From: Methanosarcina sp.
Lineage (GTDB): Archaea > Halobacteriota > Methanosarcinia > Methanosarcinales > Methanosarcinaceae
Direction of reading: 5' to 3'
NCBI RefSeq assembly: GCF_028693135.1
Contig: NZ_JAQUVZ010000001.1
Span: 124,001-188,000 of the forward strand
Length of the DNA stretch: 64,000 nucleotides
The notes below the pieces were generated by a model. The model was given only the letters and a program-made list of their open reading frames with translations. It had not been told where the DNA came from and searched no databases. Shown one piece after another: positions 36,831 to 46,268 of the stretch. The stretch's first letter is position 1, and each line of letters starts with the position of its first letter. The position numbers were made by a program, and so were the translations under genes.

Positions 36831-36959
36831 TTACCAGAACTCTGCTTCATCGATAAATTCATTTTACAGGTAGAAAAGGTTCTAAGTTGCTCTTTTGATC
36901 CACCGAAATTATACCCAGGCTGTCTTAGCTTGATCTCCTGAAAATCTCATACTATTTTT

Positions 36960-37152
36960 ACAATCTTTCAGCTTTTACAATATTTCAGCTTTAACAATCT
37001 TTCAGCTTTAACAATCTTTCAGCTTTAACAATCTTTCAGCTTTTACAATCTTTCAGCTTTTACAATCTTTCAGCTTTTACAATCTTTCAGCTTTAACATC
37101 TTAGCTTTTACAATCTTTCAGCTTTAACATCTTAGCTTTTACAATCTTTCAG
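36960..37152. repeat. 17-bp tandem array, about 12 units
   Basis: The main unit is ACAATCTTTCAGCTTT(T/A). Two shortened units (ACATCTTAGCTTTT) and one with ACAATATTTC interrupt it. It fills the gap between two convergent genes and contains no spacers. Its core matches that of the array at 30224. Confidence 0.9.
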
Positions 37153-37196
37153 ATAATGGAACTTTCTTATTTCAAAAAAAGCTAAAATACAGGCAT

Positions 37197-39218
37197 TTAA
37201 ATGCCTGTAAGTGTGTTGTTAAGATTAGAACTTCTAAGAGGTTTGCTTAACGCCGAAACGGGAGCAAAGATGTCCGCTGCCGGGTTTGAATAGATTTTAT
37301 TTGCGTTTGTAAGATTGGCCTCAAGATCAATTACGTTTTCTGGAGTATTCCTAAAGAAATAATTGTCAGATTCCTTAGTGCTACTTTCATCGCTGCCAAA
37401 GTACAAACCGCTCCTTAGAAACTCCTGAGTCCTGAATACTACATAGCCTTTGTAACTGGATAATTCGTTTACATTATCGATTCGGTAATTATCGTAAATT
37501 GAGAGGTTCATTCCCGAAGAGTCCTCAGGAATTGACGGGAGATAAAAGAACCTTGTAGTAAAGTAATCGGAATAAACGGCAGAACCCTCAGGAATGTACT
37601 TATAAACATGTTCGAAACCACTCAGTTCATTAGCAGTGAAATATTCATGCTTTGCACTCTGGCCAAGCATGTCTGAATCCGAAATGCTATAGACTGACGA
37701 GATGAAGACAAAAGTGGAGAACAGCAGAATTATAAGGGCCACTGTATTGAACTTTTTAGGGCCATATTTATCCACATAGTTCCAGAATATATAAATTCCA
37801 TATCCCATTGCGAAAGCCATGAAGGGACTGACGAAAAGCATAAACCGGTCAACCCTGAACAGGACCTTAAACTGCCAGATAGTATTGAGAGGGTTGGGGA
37901 CATAGAAAAGAAGGGTTAACAGAGCAAATAACCCGAAAACTGAAGCATAGTTTTTCCTGTAGTTTTTCAGAAGAAAGCCTATTCCGATAAGGGCAAAAAA
38001 TAAAAAGACAGATTTATCCAGAAGGCCTAGCAGACCTGTCAAGCTTTCCGCAAGTATGTCAGAACCTCCGGCAGTTAAAACTATAGTGTCCCAGAAATGG
38101 CTCTGCAAACGAGGAGTCAACCCTCTCTGCATAAACAGATAGGCTGCAAAGAACCAGTAAGCAGTATAAGTAACATTTAACAGTAGAAAGAAAGGTTTAC
38201 TGATATAGTTTTCAGACCCTATAACATACTCCGAGGCAAAGAGTATGACGAGTAATAACACGAACTGGAGTATGGAAACGTTATGGACCAGGGTCAAGAA
38301 AACCAAAACAATTACTGAAAGAGCTTTAAAAGAGAATTTATCCTCTTTGAAGTTGACACTGTAAACCAGATATAGCAGCAGAATAAACGCTACGAATGCC
38401 ATTGTGCGTGTGATAACGTTTGCACTGTAATATAGCACAATATAACTTGAAGAATAAAGCAGGCAGGAGAGCAGAGAGATTTGTCTGTTGTGTGTAATGT
38501 GATTAAATAGATAGTAAAGAAAAATTACTGTTACTGCATAAATTGGCGCGGTTATCAGGAAAAGTGAAGTTTTTGCGCTGAGGTTCAGAATTACGGCAGC
38601 TTCTGCAACAAGTATATGATATAAGGGGAAAAATGCATAGTCACTTAAGGCAGTTGAAATGGTCTGTCCAGTTACTGCAGTGAATTCCGAAAGGAAAATA
38701 TGAGGCAGAATGTCAGTGGTCCCGAAGTAAAAATCATAATTGAAGGTAACACTGTAAGTAAGGTTTACCATGATTAAAAAAGATTCCAGAAGGATAAGGG
38801 ACGGCCTGACCTCTTTAGAGAAAATTTGCAGGAAAACAGAAAGGTACATCCCCAGAATAAATACGAAATAGTACCAGGGCCGGTCTCCCTGAGATAGCAG
38901 AAGCATGACTATTGAACCAGAATAGAATATGCCAAACAGGTACGTAAGGATCTTTATGTTTATAGACGGGAAACTGTCTATATCATGCAGACTTACATCT
39001 TTTTTGTAAATGTACAATACAAAGAGGCAGGAGAGTACTGCAGGAATTCCTGTAAACAATCCACGAATTGCATAACCTGGCTTTTCGGTTGCAAACATCC
39101 ATACAAAAGTGAATATAACGGCGAGAATTATTGCTATTGGGAACAGGAAGGAAATTACCTTCATTAAACGGCTATTACCCGTGTACGTGAGTCCCGCCTC
39201 TTCGCTCAATCCGAACAT
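37197..39218 (-). CDS. Large GT-C-like membrane protein
   Basis: A 673-residue protein with about 13-14 hydrophobic segments up to residue 510 and a soluble C-terminal region of about 160 residues. The first long outer loop carries DFYFGTTDILPHIFLSEF followed by DYAFFPLYHIL, which matches the layout of the 12277 protein (GYDAYFHAGMAK then YYPLAHIF). It is therefore probably a lipid-sugar-dependent GT-C glycosyltransferase or polymer-assembly protein working outside the membrane. GGAGAT precedes the ATG at 39218. The next genes upstream are two GT2 enzymes that could make its lipid-sugar donor. Confidence 0.7.
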   Translation of the reverse strand: MFGLSEEAGLTYTGNSRLMKVISFLFPIAIILAVIFTFVWMFATEKPGYAIRGLFTGIPAVLSCLFVLYIYKKDVSLHDIDSFPSINIKILTYLFGIFYSGSIVMLLLSQGDRPWYYFVFILGMYLSVFLQIFSKEVRPSLILLESFLIMVNLTYSVTFNYDFYFGTTDILPHIFLSEFTAVTGQTISTALSDYAFFPLYHILVAEAAVILNLSAKTSLFLITAPIYAVTVIFLYYLFNHITHNRQISLLSCLLYSSSYIVLYYSANVITRTMAFVAFILLLYLVYSVNFKEDKFSFKALSVIVLVFLTLVHNVSILQFVLLLVILFASEYVIGSENYISKPFFLLLNVTYTAYWFFAAYLFMQRGLTPRLQSHFWDTIVLTAGGSDILAESLTGLLGLLDKSVFLFFALIGIGFLLKNYRKNYASVFGLFALLTLLFYVPNPLNTIWQFKVLFRVDRFMLFVSPFMAFAMGYGIYIFWNYVDKYGPKKFNTVALIILLFSTFVFISSVYSISDSDMLGQSAKHEYFTANELSGFEHVYKYIPEGSAVYSDYFTTRFFYLPSIPEDSSGMNLSIYDNYRIDNVNELSSYKGYVVFRTQEFLRSGLYFGSDESSTKESDNYFFRNTPENVIDLEANLTNANKIYSNPAADIFAPVSALSKPLRSSNLNNTLTGI

Positions 39219-39481
39219 ACTATCTCCATAACCTTAAACGATCACAACTTTATGTATTAAATTTGAAATAAAGGATTCAGAATTGACTCCTAACAGGATT
39301 ACAGGATTGGACCTGAAATAAAAGGTTTAGATTTTTTTGTTTGAAACCAATAGGATTTACAGAGAGGTCTATATTGGTTAAGAATTTTTTGCTCCAACGT
39401 ACTTCAAGCCAGGTTCAATATCTCGAACCATTTATTACATTTGCGTACCGGCAACTATGGCTACGGTAACCGGATAAATTA
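39219..39481. other. Spacer between membrane protein and GT2 gene
   Basis: AT-rich, no supported gene. Likely a promoter region for the 37197 gene. Confidence 0.35.
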
Positions 39482-40501
39482 TTAAGCATTATTCCCCGAA
39501 AGAGACCTGGTTTTTGAAAGGAGAAGGGAATTTGCAAAACTGTACAAAAAACCCAGCCCATAAGTAACGTGCTGCACAGGGATCACGAACAGCGCGATGA
39601 GGCCGTAATTTGATTTCATCTTATATATTACCTGAATAGAGGTAACAAAGACCAGAACGAAATATAAGGACATAAGTATTAGTAAAACGATTATCGGAGC
39701 TGGATATACAAGAGAAACAATAAGTGAAAATACCGCAAAAAGGATGGCAATCGAAGGCAAAAAGGCATACCAGCGAACGAATTCGCCGTGTTTTTTGAAC
39801 AGCTCACCCATCCACATACCATACTTGAACATTCGTACGGAAAATGACTTAAGGGTCCCCCTTCTGTGGTGAAGCACTTTTGCTTCTGGAATATACAGGA
39901 ATTTATGCCCGATTCTGCTTATTCTGTAATTGAGGTCCCCATCCTGGCCCACTACAAACCGCTCGTCAAAATACCCGGCTTCCCGGATTGTATTTTTTTT
40001 GTACATCGCATTGCAATTCGGGAGGGAACTGACATAATGTTTCTTTGTGGAATTTTTAGATTGGGCCGAACCCCCGGAACCCAGAAAGGTTTCCTGGGCA
40101 TGCCCTACAACCCTGCCAAACACAGGATCAGTGTCAAATATTAAGTTCGGGCCGCCAACACATGCCACATCTTCCGGGGCATTCATCATTTCACTGACAA
40201 GTGTTTTCAACCACCTGGGATCGACCTGACAGTCCCCATCCGTAAATGCGACAAGATCACCCCGGGCGTTTTCCACCCCGAGGTTCCTTGCTGCTGCAAC
40301 ATTTTTTCGTTCATTAAGAAGGAGCCTGACAGGGTATTTCTGTACGAGGTCCTGTGTTTTATCAGTGGACATGCCGTCGACGATAATAATCTCATAAGAA
40401 TCCTGAGGATAATCGAGATGAAGAAGAGACTCAATGCATTCTTCAATGAATTTTTCTTCGTTACGTATACCTACTACAACCGAAACAAAAGGATATTCCA
40501 T
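39482..40501 (-). CDS. Family 2 glycosyltransferase with C-terminal membrane region
   Basis: A 339-residue processive-type GT2 protein. The catalytic domain shows SVVVGIRNEEKFIEECIES at the start, IIIVDGMSTDKT for nucleotide binding, FTDGDCQVDPRWL for the metal, and HHRRGTLKSFSVRMFKYG before the membrane part. Three to four hydrophobic segments follow (about 240-325). It likely extends a membrane-bound glycan. It lies 21 bases after the 40523 gene in the same direction, so they form an operon. Confidence 0.86.
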   Translation of the reverse strand: MEYPFVSVVVGIRNEEKFIEECIESLLHLDYPQDSYEIIIVDGMSTDKTQDLVQKYPVRLLLNERKNVAAARNLGVENARGDLVAFTDGDCQVDPRWLKTLVSEMMNAPEDVACVGGPNLIFDTDPVFGRVVGHAQETFLGSGGSAQSKNSTKKHYVSSLPNCNAMYKKNTIREAGYFDERFVVGQDGDLNYRISRIGHKFLYIPEAKVLHHRRGTLKSFSVRMFKYGMWMGELFKKHGEFVRWYAFLPSIAILFAVFSLIVSLVYPAPIIVLLILMSLYFVLVFVTSIQVIYKMKSNYGLIALFVIPVQHVTYGLGFLYSFANSLLLSKTRSLSGNNA

Positions 40502-40522
40502 AAAATGACTCCATTTTTACAG

Positions 40523-41422
40523 TTATTGTTTTCGAATCTGTTCATTTAGAAATATCATTCTTGAAATGGAATGCAGTATGATTCCTGTAAATATCATAAA
40601 AGCCCCTATAATTGTCAGCATTACCATAAGGAGCGTTGGCCCGAAACGCAGGTATCCTCCCAGAATGTAATCCTGCAAAAATGTCAGTCCCATAAGAAAG
40701 CCTATAGAGGTCATAATCAGGCCAGGAACGGCAAAATAGTACAGGGGGCGCCTGTACTCCATATCTTTAAGGATCTGAAACAGGACCCTGGGACCATGTA
40801 TGAAAGGATGTTCACTGGAACAATCCTCAATATCATACCTGCAGTGAATTTCGACTTCCGTAAATTTCAGTTTATGGTCTCTTGCCTGAATAAGAATTTC
40901 GGAACCTGCAGACATATCAGTGCCGTTCAGATTTATATGATCAATAGCTTTTCTGCCATATGCCCGGAAACCACTCTGGGAATCAGTGACATTGAGACCG
41001 CCTGCTATGTAAGTTGCAACATCAAGTACTTTCATTCCAAACTTACGGTAAATAGGGACATTTTTTCCGTTGCCGTTGACGAACCTTGAGCCAATAACAA
41101 GGTCAAATCCCTGTTTTAGAGGCTCAAGAAGCTGGGGGATTTCGGAAGGATCGTGCTGCCCATCGGAATCGATTATGACCATAGCACCTGCGCCGAGGTT
41201 GCGGGCGGTTTCAAAACAATTTCGAAGGGCTGCTCCATATCCTCTGTTAATTTCGTGGCGGACTACGTAGGCACCAAGGGATTCAGCGATATCGACAGTA
41301 TCGTCTGTACTCCCATCGTCCACGACCACCACCCTGTCTACGTATTTTCTGCAGCCTTTGATAACCTCTGCAATGGAATGGGCTTCGTTATACGCAGGCA
41401 TGGCTGCAATAGTAATGGTCAT
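40523..41422 (-). CDS. Polyprenyl-phosphate sugar transferase (DPM1-like GT2)
   Basis: A 299-residue protein of the dolichyl-phosphate mannose/glucose synthase group. It shows AAMPAYNEAHSIAEVI, VVVDDGSTDDT, VIIDSDGQHDPSEI, GSRFVNGNGKNVP, DSQSGFRAYGRKAID and CRYDIEDCSSEHP. Two C-terminal hydrophobic helices (about 228-250 and 262-288) anchor it. It should charge a polyprenyl phosphate with a sugar, the donor form needed by the GT-C-like proteins. It resembles the C-terminal domain of the 9089 protein. It is followed closely by the 39482 GT2 gene. Confidence 0.87.
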   Translation of the reverse strand: MTITIAAMPAYNEAHSIAEVIKGCRKYVDRVVVVDDGSTDDTVDIAESLGAYVVRHEINRGYGAALRNCFETARNLGAGAMVIIDSDGQHDPSEIPQLLEPLKQGFDLVIGSRFVNGNGKNVPIYRKFGMKVLDVATYIAGGLNVTDSQSGFRAYGRKAIDHINLNGTDMSAGSEILIQARDHKLKFTEVEIHCRYDIEDCSSEHPFIHGPRVLFQILKDMEYRRPLYYFAVPGLIMTSIGFLMGLTFLQDYILGGYLRFGPTLLMVMLTIIGAFMIFTGIILHSISRMIFLNEQIRKQ

Positions 41423-42360
41423 GTGCTATCATCTACCTCTTTGATGAAAAGAATCAAAAATCTTCATGAAGCGCCTTTCTATAGAGAAAACGGCGAGATT
41501 TTCAAATACATTGAATACATTTTTCAGAGTCATCGCTCCATAAATTTTAAAGGGTTTCTATGGATCATATGTAACATAGATCTACAGCGCATCATTTGGG
41601 GGTTTATTGTGTTCCTTTTAGGGAAAGGAAAGATGCCCTGCAAGTAAGTCATAGTTTTGAATCAGACGTGTATTTGTTTTAAGATATGAACTATATAAAC
41701 ATTTAGGCACGAAAAATAATTTAGCAGTCCGTCCGATAACGAAAAATAAATCCGCCCACTTAAAAATCCCGTTCGCCAGGAAAAGAGCTAAAAAAGCTCC
41801 GATATAAATAATAAGAATCACAGCAGGAAAAGAAAAATTTATACAGATTTCGAAATCTAGAGATTTTCTTGTGAGACACATTAACAGAAAGAAAAAGAAT
41901 AAGCTGATTCAGAAAACCTTTTCAAAAAAAGTGCAGAATATTAATCTGAGCTATAAAATTCCTCAAGGAGGGCATAAAGAAGAAATACATTTTTATAATA
42001 ACATGCAGAGAAAGGGAAAGATATTTTATACAAAAGAGTAATTTGAGTAGGTTGAGTTAAAAGGACTATTGAAAAAAAAGAGAGATGATGAAGAGACATA
42101 AGCTTTACTAAATGGAAAAAAAGCCTATTTTACTAAATAGAAAAAAAGGCTCCGGAATTGAAAGTAGGGCCAATCCCCAACCTTCCAGTTCTCAACTCTT
42201 CGCAGCAGAAGGTTATAAAAGACCGGCCAGAAAAACAGCCGGAAAGGTTTTTCTGAAAACTCCCTCAAGAGAGATGTGAAATAGACAGATTAACCTTGGA
42301 TACAAAAAGGATAAAACTGGAAAGCCAGAAAAAAATTAAAATCATATTATGAGGAGTCAT
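41423..42360. other. Spacer upstream of DUF1616
   Basis: Nearly 940 bp. An 87-codon minus-strand frame at 41618-41881 has one hydrophobic stretch but no ribosome site and is not supported. Toward 42170-42230 the DNA is less AT-rich, without a recognisable gene. Confidence 0.45.
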
Positions 42361-43248
42361 ATGGCCGGGAACCAGAAGTTTCCATCTGACCTGCTGTTTG
42401 TGGTAGGCCTTGTAGTTCTTACGGATATTTTTGTACTGATTCCTGTACTCAGTGAGAGTTTTATTCGTACAGTCCTTGGCTTGCCACTGGTATTATTTCT
42501 ACCAGGGTATGCTCTTATAGCCATGCTATTTCCAACAAAGACCGGGCTTGAGGGAATTGAAAGGGCGGCACTTTCTGTTGGAATAAGTGTTGCAATTGTA
42601 CCTCTTATAGGACTTGTACTTAGTAATACATCATTCGGGATCCGGGAAGGGCCTCTACTTGTAAGCCTCTCTGTGTTTATTATCCTTGCGTGCGCAGCAG
42701 CATATGTCCGCAGGATGCAGCTTCCAGAAGACAAAACCTTTGGGATCTCTTTGAAGGCTTCTGCCAGTTCCCTGTTAGTTGAGGTTCTGGGAAAAACCGA
42801 GTCGTCAACGGAAAAGACGCTAAGGATTTTTCTGGCACTTTCCATTCTGGCCTTAGTAGGAACTGTAGCTTATGTAGCCATTGTTCCCCACGAACAGGAG
42901 CCATTTACAGAATTCTATATCCTCGGACCTGAGGGAACAGCTGATAACTATACTACAGAGTATGTGCAGGGAGAAAGTGGAACAGTCATTATAGGGATCG
43001 CAAACCATGAAAACAGAGCCGTAAACTATACAATGGATGTCAGGCTCGAAAACAAATCCCTGCAGTTGCCTGAAAACCTGAAACATATAAAACTTGAAGA
43101 CAACACAACCCTGGAAGAGCCCCTTGAGATAACCCCCTCTTTTGAAGGAGAGAATCTGGAGCTTGAGTTCCTGCTTTTCAACGAGCCTGAAGAGGATGTG
43201 CCTTACAGAGACCTGCGCCTCTGGATAAACGTTACCAGGGAGGCCTGA
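42361..43248 (+). CDS. DUF1616 membrane protein
   Basis: A 295-residue protein of the DUF1616 family of methanogens. It has four N-terminal hydrophobic segments (about 8-125) including VLGLPLVLFLPGYALIAMLFP, then a fifth helix (about 160-180). The outer domain is Glu-rich with several Asn-x-Ser/Thr sites and carries TEFYILGPEGTADNYTTEY and GTVIIGIANHENRAVNYTM. The ATG at 42361 is chosen because GAGGA sits 6 bases upstream; the upstream ATG at 42349 overlaps that site. The next gene begins 2 bases after its stop, so the pair is an operon. Biochemical function is unknown. Confidence 0.88.
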   Translation: MAGNQKFPSDLLFVVGLVVLTDIFVLIPVLSESFIRTVLGLPLVLFLPGYALIAMLFPTKTGLEGIERAALSVGISVAIVPLIGLVLSNTSFGIREGPLLVSLSVFIILACAAAYVRRMQLPEDKTFGISLKASASSLLVEVLGKTESSTEKTLRIFLALSILALVGTVAYVAIVPHEQEPFTEFYILGPEGTADNYTTEYVQGESGTVIIGIANHENRAVNYTMDVRLENKSLQLPENLKHIKLEDNTTLEEPLEITPSFEGENLELEFLLFNEPEEDVPYRDLRLWINVTREA

Positions 43249-43250
43249 AG

Positions 43251-44117
43251 ATGGAAACATATGAGAATAAGGAGATGCAAAACCCTGAACATATAGAGAT
43301 ACAAACCCCAGAGTACCGGGAAATGCATATTCCTGACAATCGGGCGACGTCCCAGCCGGAATTAAGAAACGCGGGACTTTACCTGATCATACCGATTGTA
43401 GCCATTGCCTTTGCGGAATTTATGATATTTTCCGGAAGGGTTATAGCAGCTATGGAGGTACATGCAGCCGTCCTTCTTGGGCTTTCCCTTTCCATGTTGT
43501 ATATAAAAAACGAGGATATCCAGAAGACTTACCAGGCCCTTATCCTGCTACCAATCCTGAGACTTGTAAACCTTTCAATGCCGGCATTTTATGAAGAAAC
43601 CCTTTACTCGTTTGTCTTTATCTACGGGCTCCTTACAATTCCAGTAACCATTGCACTCACCAACCAGGGGTTTACCCGAGAACAGCTTGGAGTAACCTTC
43701 AAAAAGATAGCCCTCTATATTCCGCTCGCGATAATTATGGGGCTCCTGCTTGCAGTAGGGGAATACCTCATAATAAAGACAAACTACCTCATCCCCGACC
43801 TTTCAATTCCAAACCTTCTGACGCTTACTTTTCTGATGGTCTTTTTAGTAGGTCTTATTGAAGAGCTAATCTTCAGGTCTGTTCTGCAGAACCGGCTCGA
43901 AGTGCTTCTCGGGAGCCGGGGAGGACTGATAATCACAAGCGTCCTGTTCGGATTAATGCATTCTGGGTATGGAAACATAGGGGAAGTATTCTACGCCTTA
44001 TTAGTAGGTTTTATCATAGGATATATGTTCTACAAAACCCGAAGCCTCCCTCTGGTCGCAATGATCCACGGCTTCATAAACGTCTTCCTCTTTGGAGTCC
44101 TCCCCCATCTTTTCTAA
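43251..44117 (+). CDS. CPBP family intramembrane metalloprotease
   Basis: A 288-residue protein with about eight helices and the three motifs of the Abi/CPBP protease family. These are EExxxR as Glu204-Glu205...Arg209 (GLIEELIFR), FGLMHSG with His237, and HGFINVF with His273 and Asn277. It can cleave or process membrane substrates such as prenylated or membrane-tethered surface proteins. The N-terminus (1-40) is a hydrophilic Glu/Pro-rich extension with repeats such as EMQNPEHIEIQTPEYREM. GGAGG within the end of the DUF1616 gene serves as ribosome site, and the two genes are 2 bases apart, so they are probably coupled. Confidence 0.9.
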   Translation: METYENKEMQNPEHIEIQTPEYREMHIPDNRATSQPELRNAGLYLIIPIVAIAFAEFMIFSGRVIAAMEVHAAVLLGLSLSMLYIKNEDIQKTYQALILLPILRLVNLSMPAFYEETLYSFVFIYGLLTIPVTIALTNQGFTREQLGVTFKKIALYIPLAIIMGLLLAVGEYLIIKTNYLIPDLSIPNLLTLTFLMVFLVGLIEELIFRSVLQNRLEVLLGSRGGLIITSVLFGLMHSGYGNIGEVFYALLVGFIIGYMFYKTRSLPLVAMIHGFINVFLFGVLPHLF

Positions 44118-44277
44118 ATTCATTTTTTTAAAAAAATATGAAAGTAAACCGGCAGAAAAAAAAGCAGGAAAACTTTTTTAAAAAATGGATAAGGAAAATT
44201 TCTTTAATGAGGCTTTTAAAAAAAAGATTGTTTCCTCGGGGCTGTTGTATTCAAGGCTTAAAAGGGCTTTCCAGACA

Positions 44278-44532
44278 TTAAAAGAGATCTACAAGCTTGT
44301 AAAGAATAACTGCACCGAAAGCAAACAGAAGTGGAAGAATTCCCATATTCAGAGACGTTTTCACAGAATCTCCCCAGTTCTTTGACAGAGGAAGGAAGTC
44401 TCGAAGAAGTAACAGTAAAAGCAAAGTTGCTACGGCTACTGATGCACCTTCAGGAACCCCTAGTGTAGTCATCATTGTGAGCGCACCCGAAGAAGCTGAA
44501 GTTGATGAAATTAAACTTGTAAGCGTAGTCAA
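44278..44532 (-). CDS. Small membrane protein, GVPE...MGIxPLL family, copy 2
   Basis: A protein of about 84 residues if the TTG at 44532 is used (AGAGGAG just upstream), or 65 if the ATG at 44475 is used (GGGTG upstream). It carries LGVPEGASVAV, a leucine-rich helix, RDF after it, and LNMGILPLLFAF before a second helix. These match in order the 22022 protein (FGVPE, KEM, MGIYPLL). Conservation between two distant minus-strand loci argues that both are real genes although small. It lies tail-to-tail with the DUF1616/CPBP operon. Function unknown. Confidence 0.6.
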   Translation of the reverse strand: MTTLTSLISSTSASSGALTMMTTLGVPEGASVAVATLLLLLLLRDFLPLSKNWGDSVKTSLNMGILPLLFAFGAVILYKLVDLF

Positions 44533-45518
44533 AACTCCTCTAGTTGATTCAGATCTCAGAAAGACAAATGTGCAATCTGGTATAAAAATCCTCCTCCTTT
44601 TAATTTTCGGAATTAAAGCTCTATGATCTGAAAAAAACAACCGAAAAGATGGCTATAGATCTTGAAAACCCTGAAAGTCCCGGTCCATAGAGTAAGAGAA
44701 AAAGGTTAATAATATAATAAAGATTGGGGACGGGACAGATCAGGCCTATGGCTCTAAGGTTGATGTACCCAATATTTTTAAGAAGATGAACTTCCATATA
44801 AAAATTAGAACTATAATATGGTAAACTCACGAATTAATTACACCTTTAAACACCAATTTAATGCACCTGAACTGGTTTGAGGAGTGTAGATTTTTACGGT
44901 GAGGACTATTTATCACTAATAATGGCTGCATCAGGATAATGGCATTATAACAGGAGAAGATAACAGGAGAAGATAACAGGATAAAAACAACAGGATAAAA
45001 ACAACAGGATAAAAACAATAGGATAAAAACAACAGGATGAAAACAACAGGATAAAGTCGATATAATTAAAGACGATAAAGGGATTTAAGAGGCTTAAATG
45101 CGACGATTAATGCAAATATACTAGTGTCGTGGCAGTCTTCAAGGATTGAACAATTCTGAATAGTTGTAACCGATTTTATACGATATTTTACCTTTGACGA
45201 GACACTAAAATAAAAGGAAAATTTAGCAGAAGAAATAAGGAAAAAATAGTAGATAGACAATAAACCAAATCGCTTAAATAATTATAAGGTATATTCAGCT
45301 AAGAAATTAAACACAGTTAGAAACTTATAGGGAGTGAGTAGAGGGAATAACGAAAAGCCAAAATCGTCATCTTGTCCAGCTCAGAATAATAAATTTTCCG
45401 GGTAATCCGTGGACAGGAAAACCCAAATGCAGTTAAAAATAAGAAGAGTGTTGCATTAATTTGATTCGAAGCACTCCGAATGAGTTATAAAGTACAGAAG
45501 AAAAACGGGGGGAAGAAT
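44533..45518. other. Spacer with a minisatellite before the Wbp-like operon
   Basis: About 1 kb without a supported gene. It holds the array at 44949 and an AT-rich stretch. It ends with GGGGGGAAG before the ATG at 45519. Confidence 0.5.
44949..45058. repeat. 13/14-bp tandem array, 8 units
   Basis: Two 13-bp units (AACAGGAGAAGAT) are followed by six 14-bp units (AACAGGATAAAAAC and one-base variants). No spacers are present. It is unrelated in sequence to the 17-bp arrays. Confidence 0.9.
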
Positions 45519-46187
45519 ATGAACTCAAAAGAATTCAAAATCCACAGTTCATCTAAAGTTTACGGTACCTCTGTAATCGGAAAGGATACGGCAATTCTGG
45601 AGAATGTAATACTGGGGTATCCAGAACACAGAGTCCTTATGGAGATTCTCAAACAGGATATGGAGATAGAGGACTTTGATTTTCCGGGTTGCAGTATAGG
45701 TCCAAACTCGATTATAAGAGCAGGGTCTACAATTTTTTCCAGCGTAAAAACCGGAAAAAACTTCAAGACCGGACATAATGTAATGATAAGGGAAAACACA
45801 CAAATTGGAGACAACGTACTTATCGGAACGAACGTTATCGTAGATGGAAATGTGAAGATAGGAAACAATGTCAGTATTCAAGGAAACGTCTATATCCCAA
45901 CGAATGTGGTTATCGAAGACAATGTATTTATCGGACCATGTGCTGTTCTTGCCAATGATAAATACCCTATCCGAAAAAAATACGAACTTAAAGGCCCTGT
46001 TTTGAGAAAAGGAGCATCAATAGGCGCTAACGCGACCCTGCTTCCGGGAGTGGAAATCGGGGAGGGAGCAATGGTTGCCGGAGGAGCTCTTGTGACAAAA
46101 GATGTGCCCCCATGGAAGCTGGCGGTCGGTGTACCTGCCAGAATACGAGAACTTCCAGAAGATCTTAAAGAATTAAACCGGATATGA
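45519..46187 (+). CDS. Left-handed beta-helix N-acetyltransferase (WbpD-like)
   Basis: A 222-residue hexapeptide-repeat acyltransferase. Repeated triplets such as IGDNVLIGTNVIVDGNVKIGNNVSI and an extended loop (NDKYPIRKKYELKGPVL) followed by GASIGANATLLPGVEIGEGA are characteristic of sugar-amine N-acetyltransferases. In the UDP-GlcNAc(3NAc)A pathway this enzyme acetylates the 3-amino group made by the WbpE-type aminotransferase, which is the next gene. The ATG at 45519 follows GGGGGGAAG; the frame reaches 45480 but that start has no ribosome site. It is the first gene of the four-gene operon ending at 49807. Confidence 0.85.
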   Translation: MNSKEFKIHSSSKVYGTSVIGKDTAILENVILGYPEHRVLMEILKQDMEIEDFDFPGCSIGPNSIIRAGSTIFSSVKTGKNFKTGHNVMIRENTQIGDNVLIGTNVIVDGNVKIGNNVSIQGNVYIPTNVVIEDNVFIGPCAVLANDKYPIRKKYELKGPVLRKGASIGANATLLPGVEIGEGAMVAGGALVTKDVPPWKLAVGVPARIRELPEDLKELNRI

Positions 46188-46268
46188 ACTAAACCGAATA
46201 TAAATCTATCAAAAAATCAAAGTAAAGTAATATAAAATTTTATTGATATTATTATAAGAGGTCCAAAA

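Noticed and set aside
36960-37152. Possible CRISPR array
   Set aside because: Units are directly joined with no unique spacers, and no cas gene is near. The same holds for the arrays at 30224, 34153, 44949 and 51124.
41618-41881. 87-codon minus-strand frame with one hydrophobic stretch
   Set aside because: No ribosome site or promoter, AT-driven composition, and it lacks the GVPE/MGIxPLL marks of the small membrane family.
44185-44385. 66-codon plus-strand frame
   Set aside because: It overlaps the minus-strand small membrane protein, whose counterpart at 22022 supports that strand instead.
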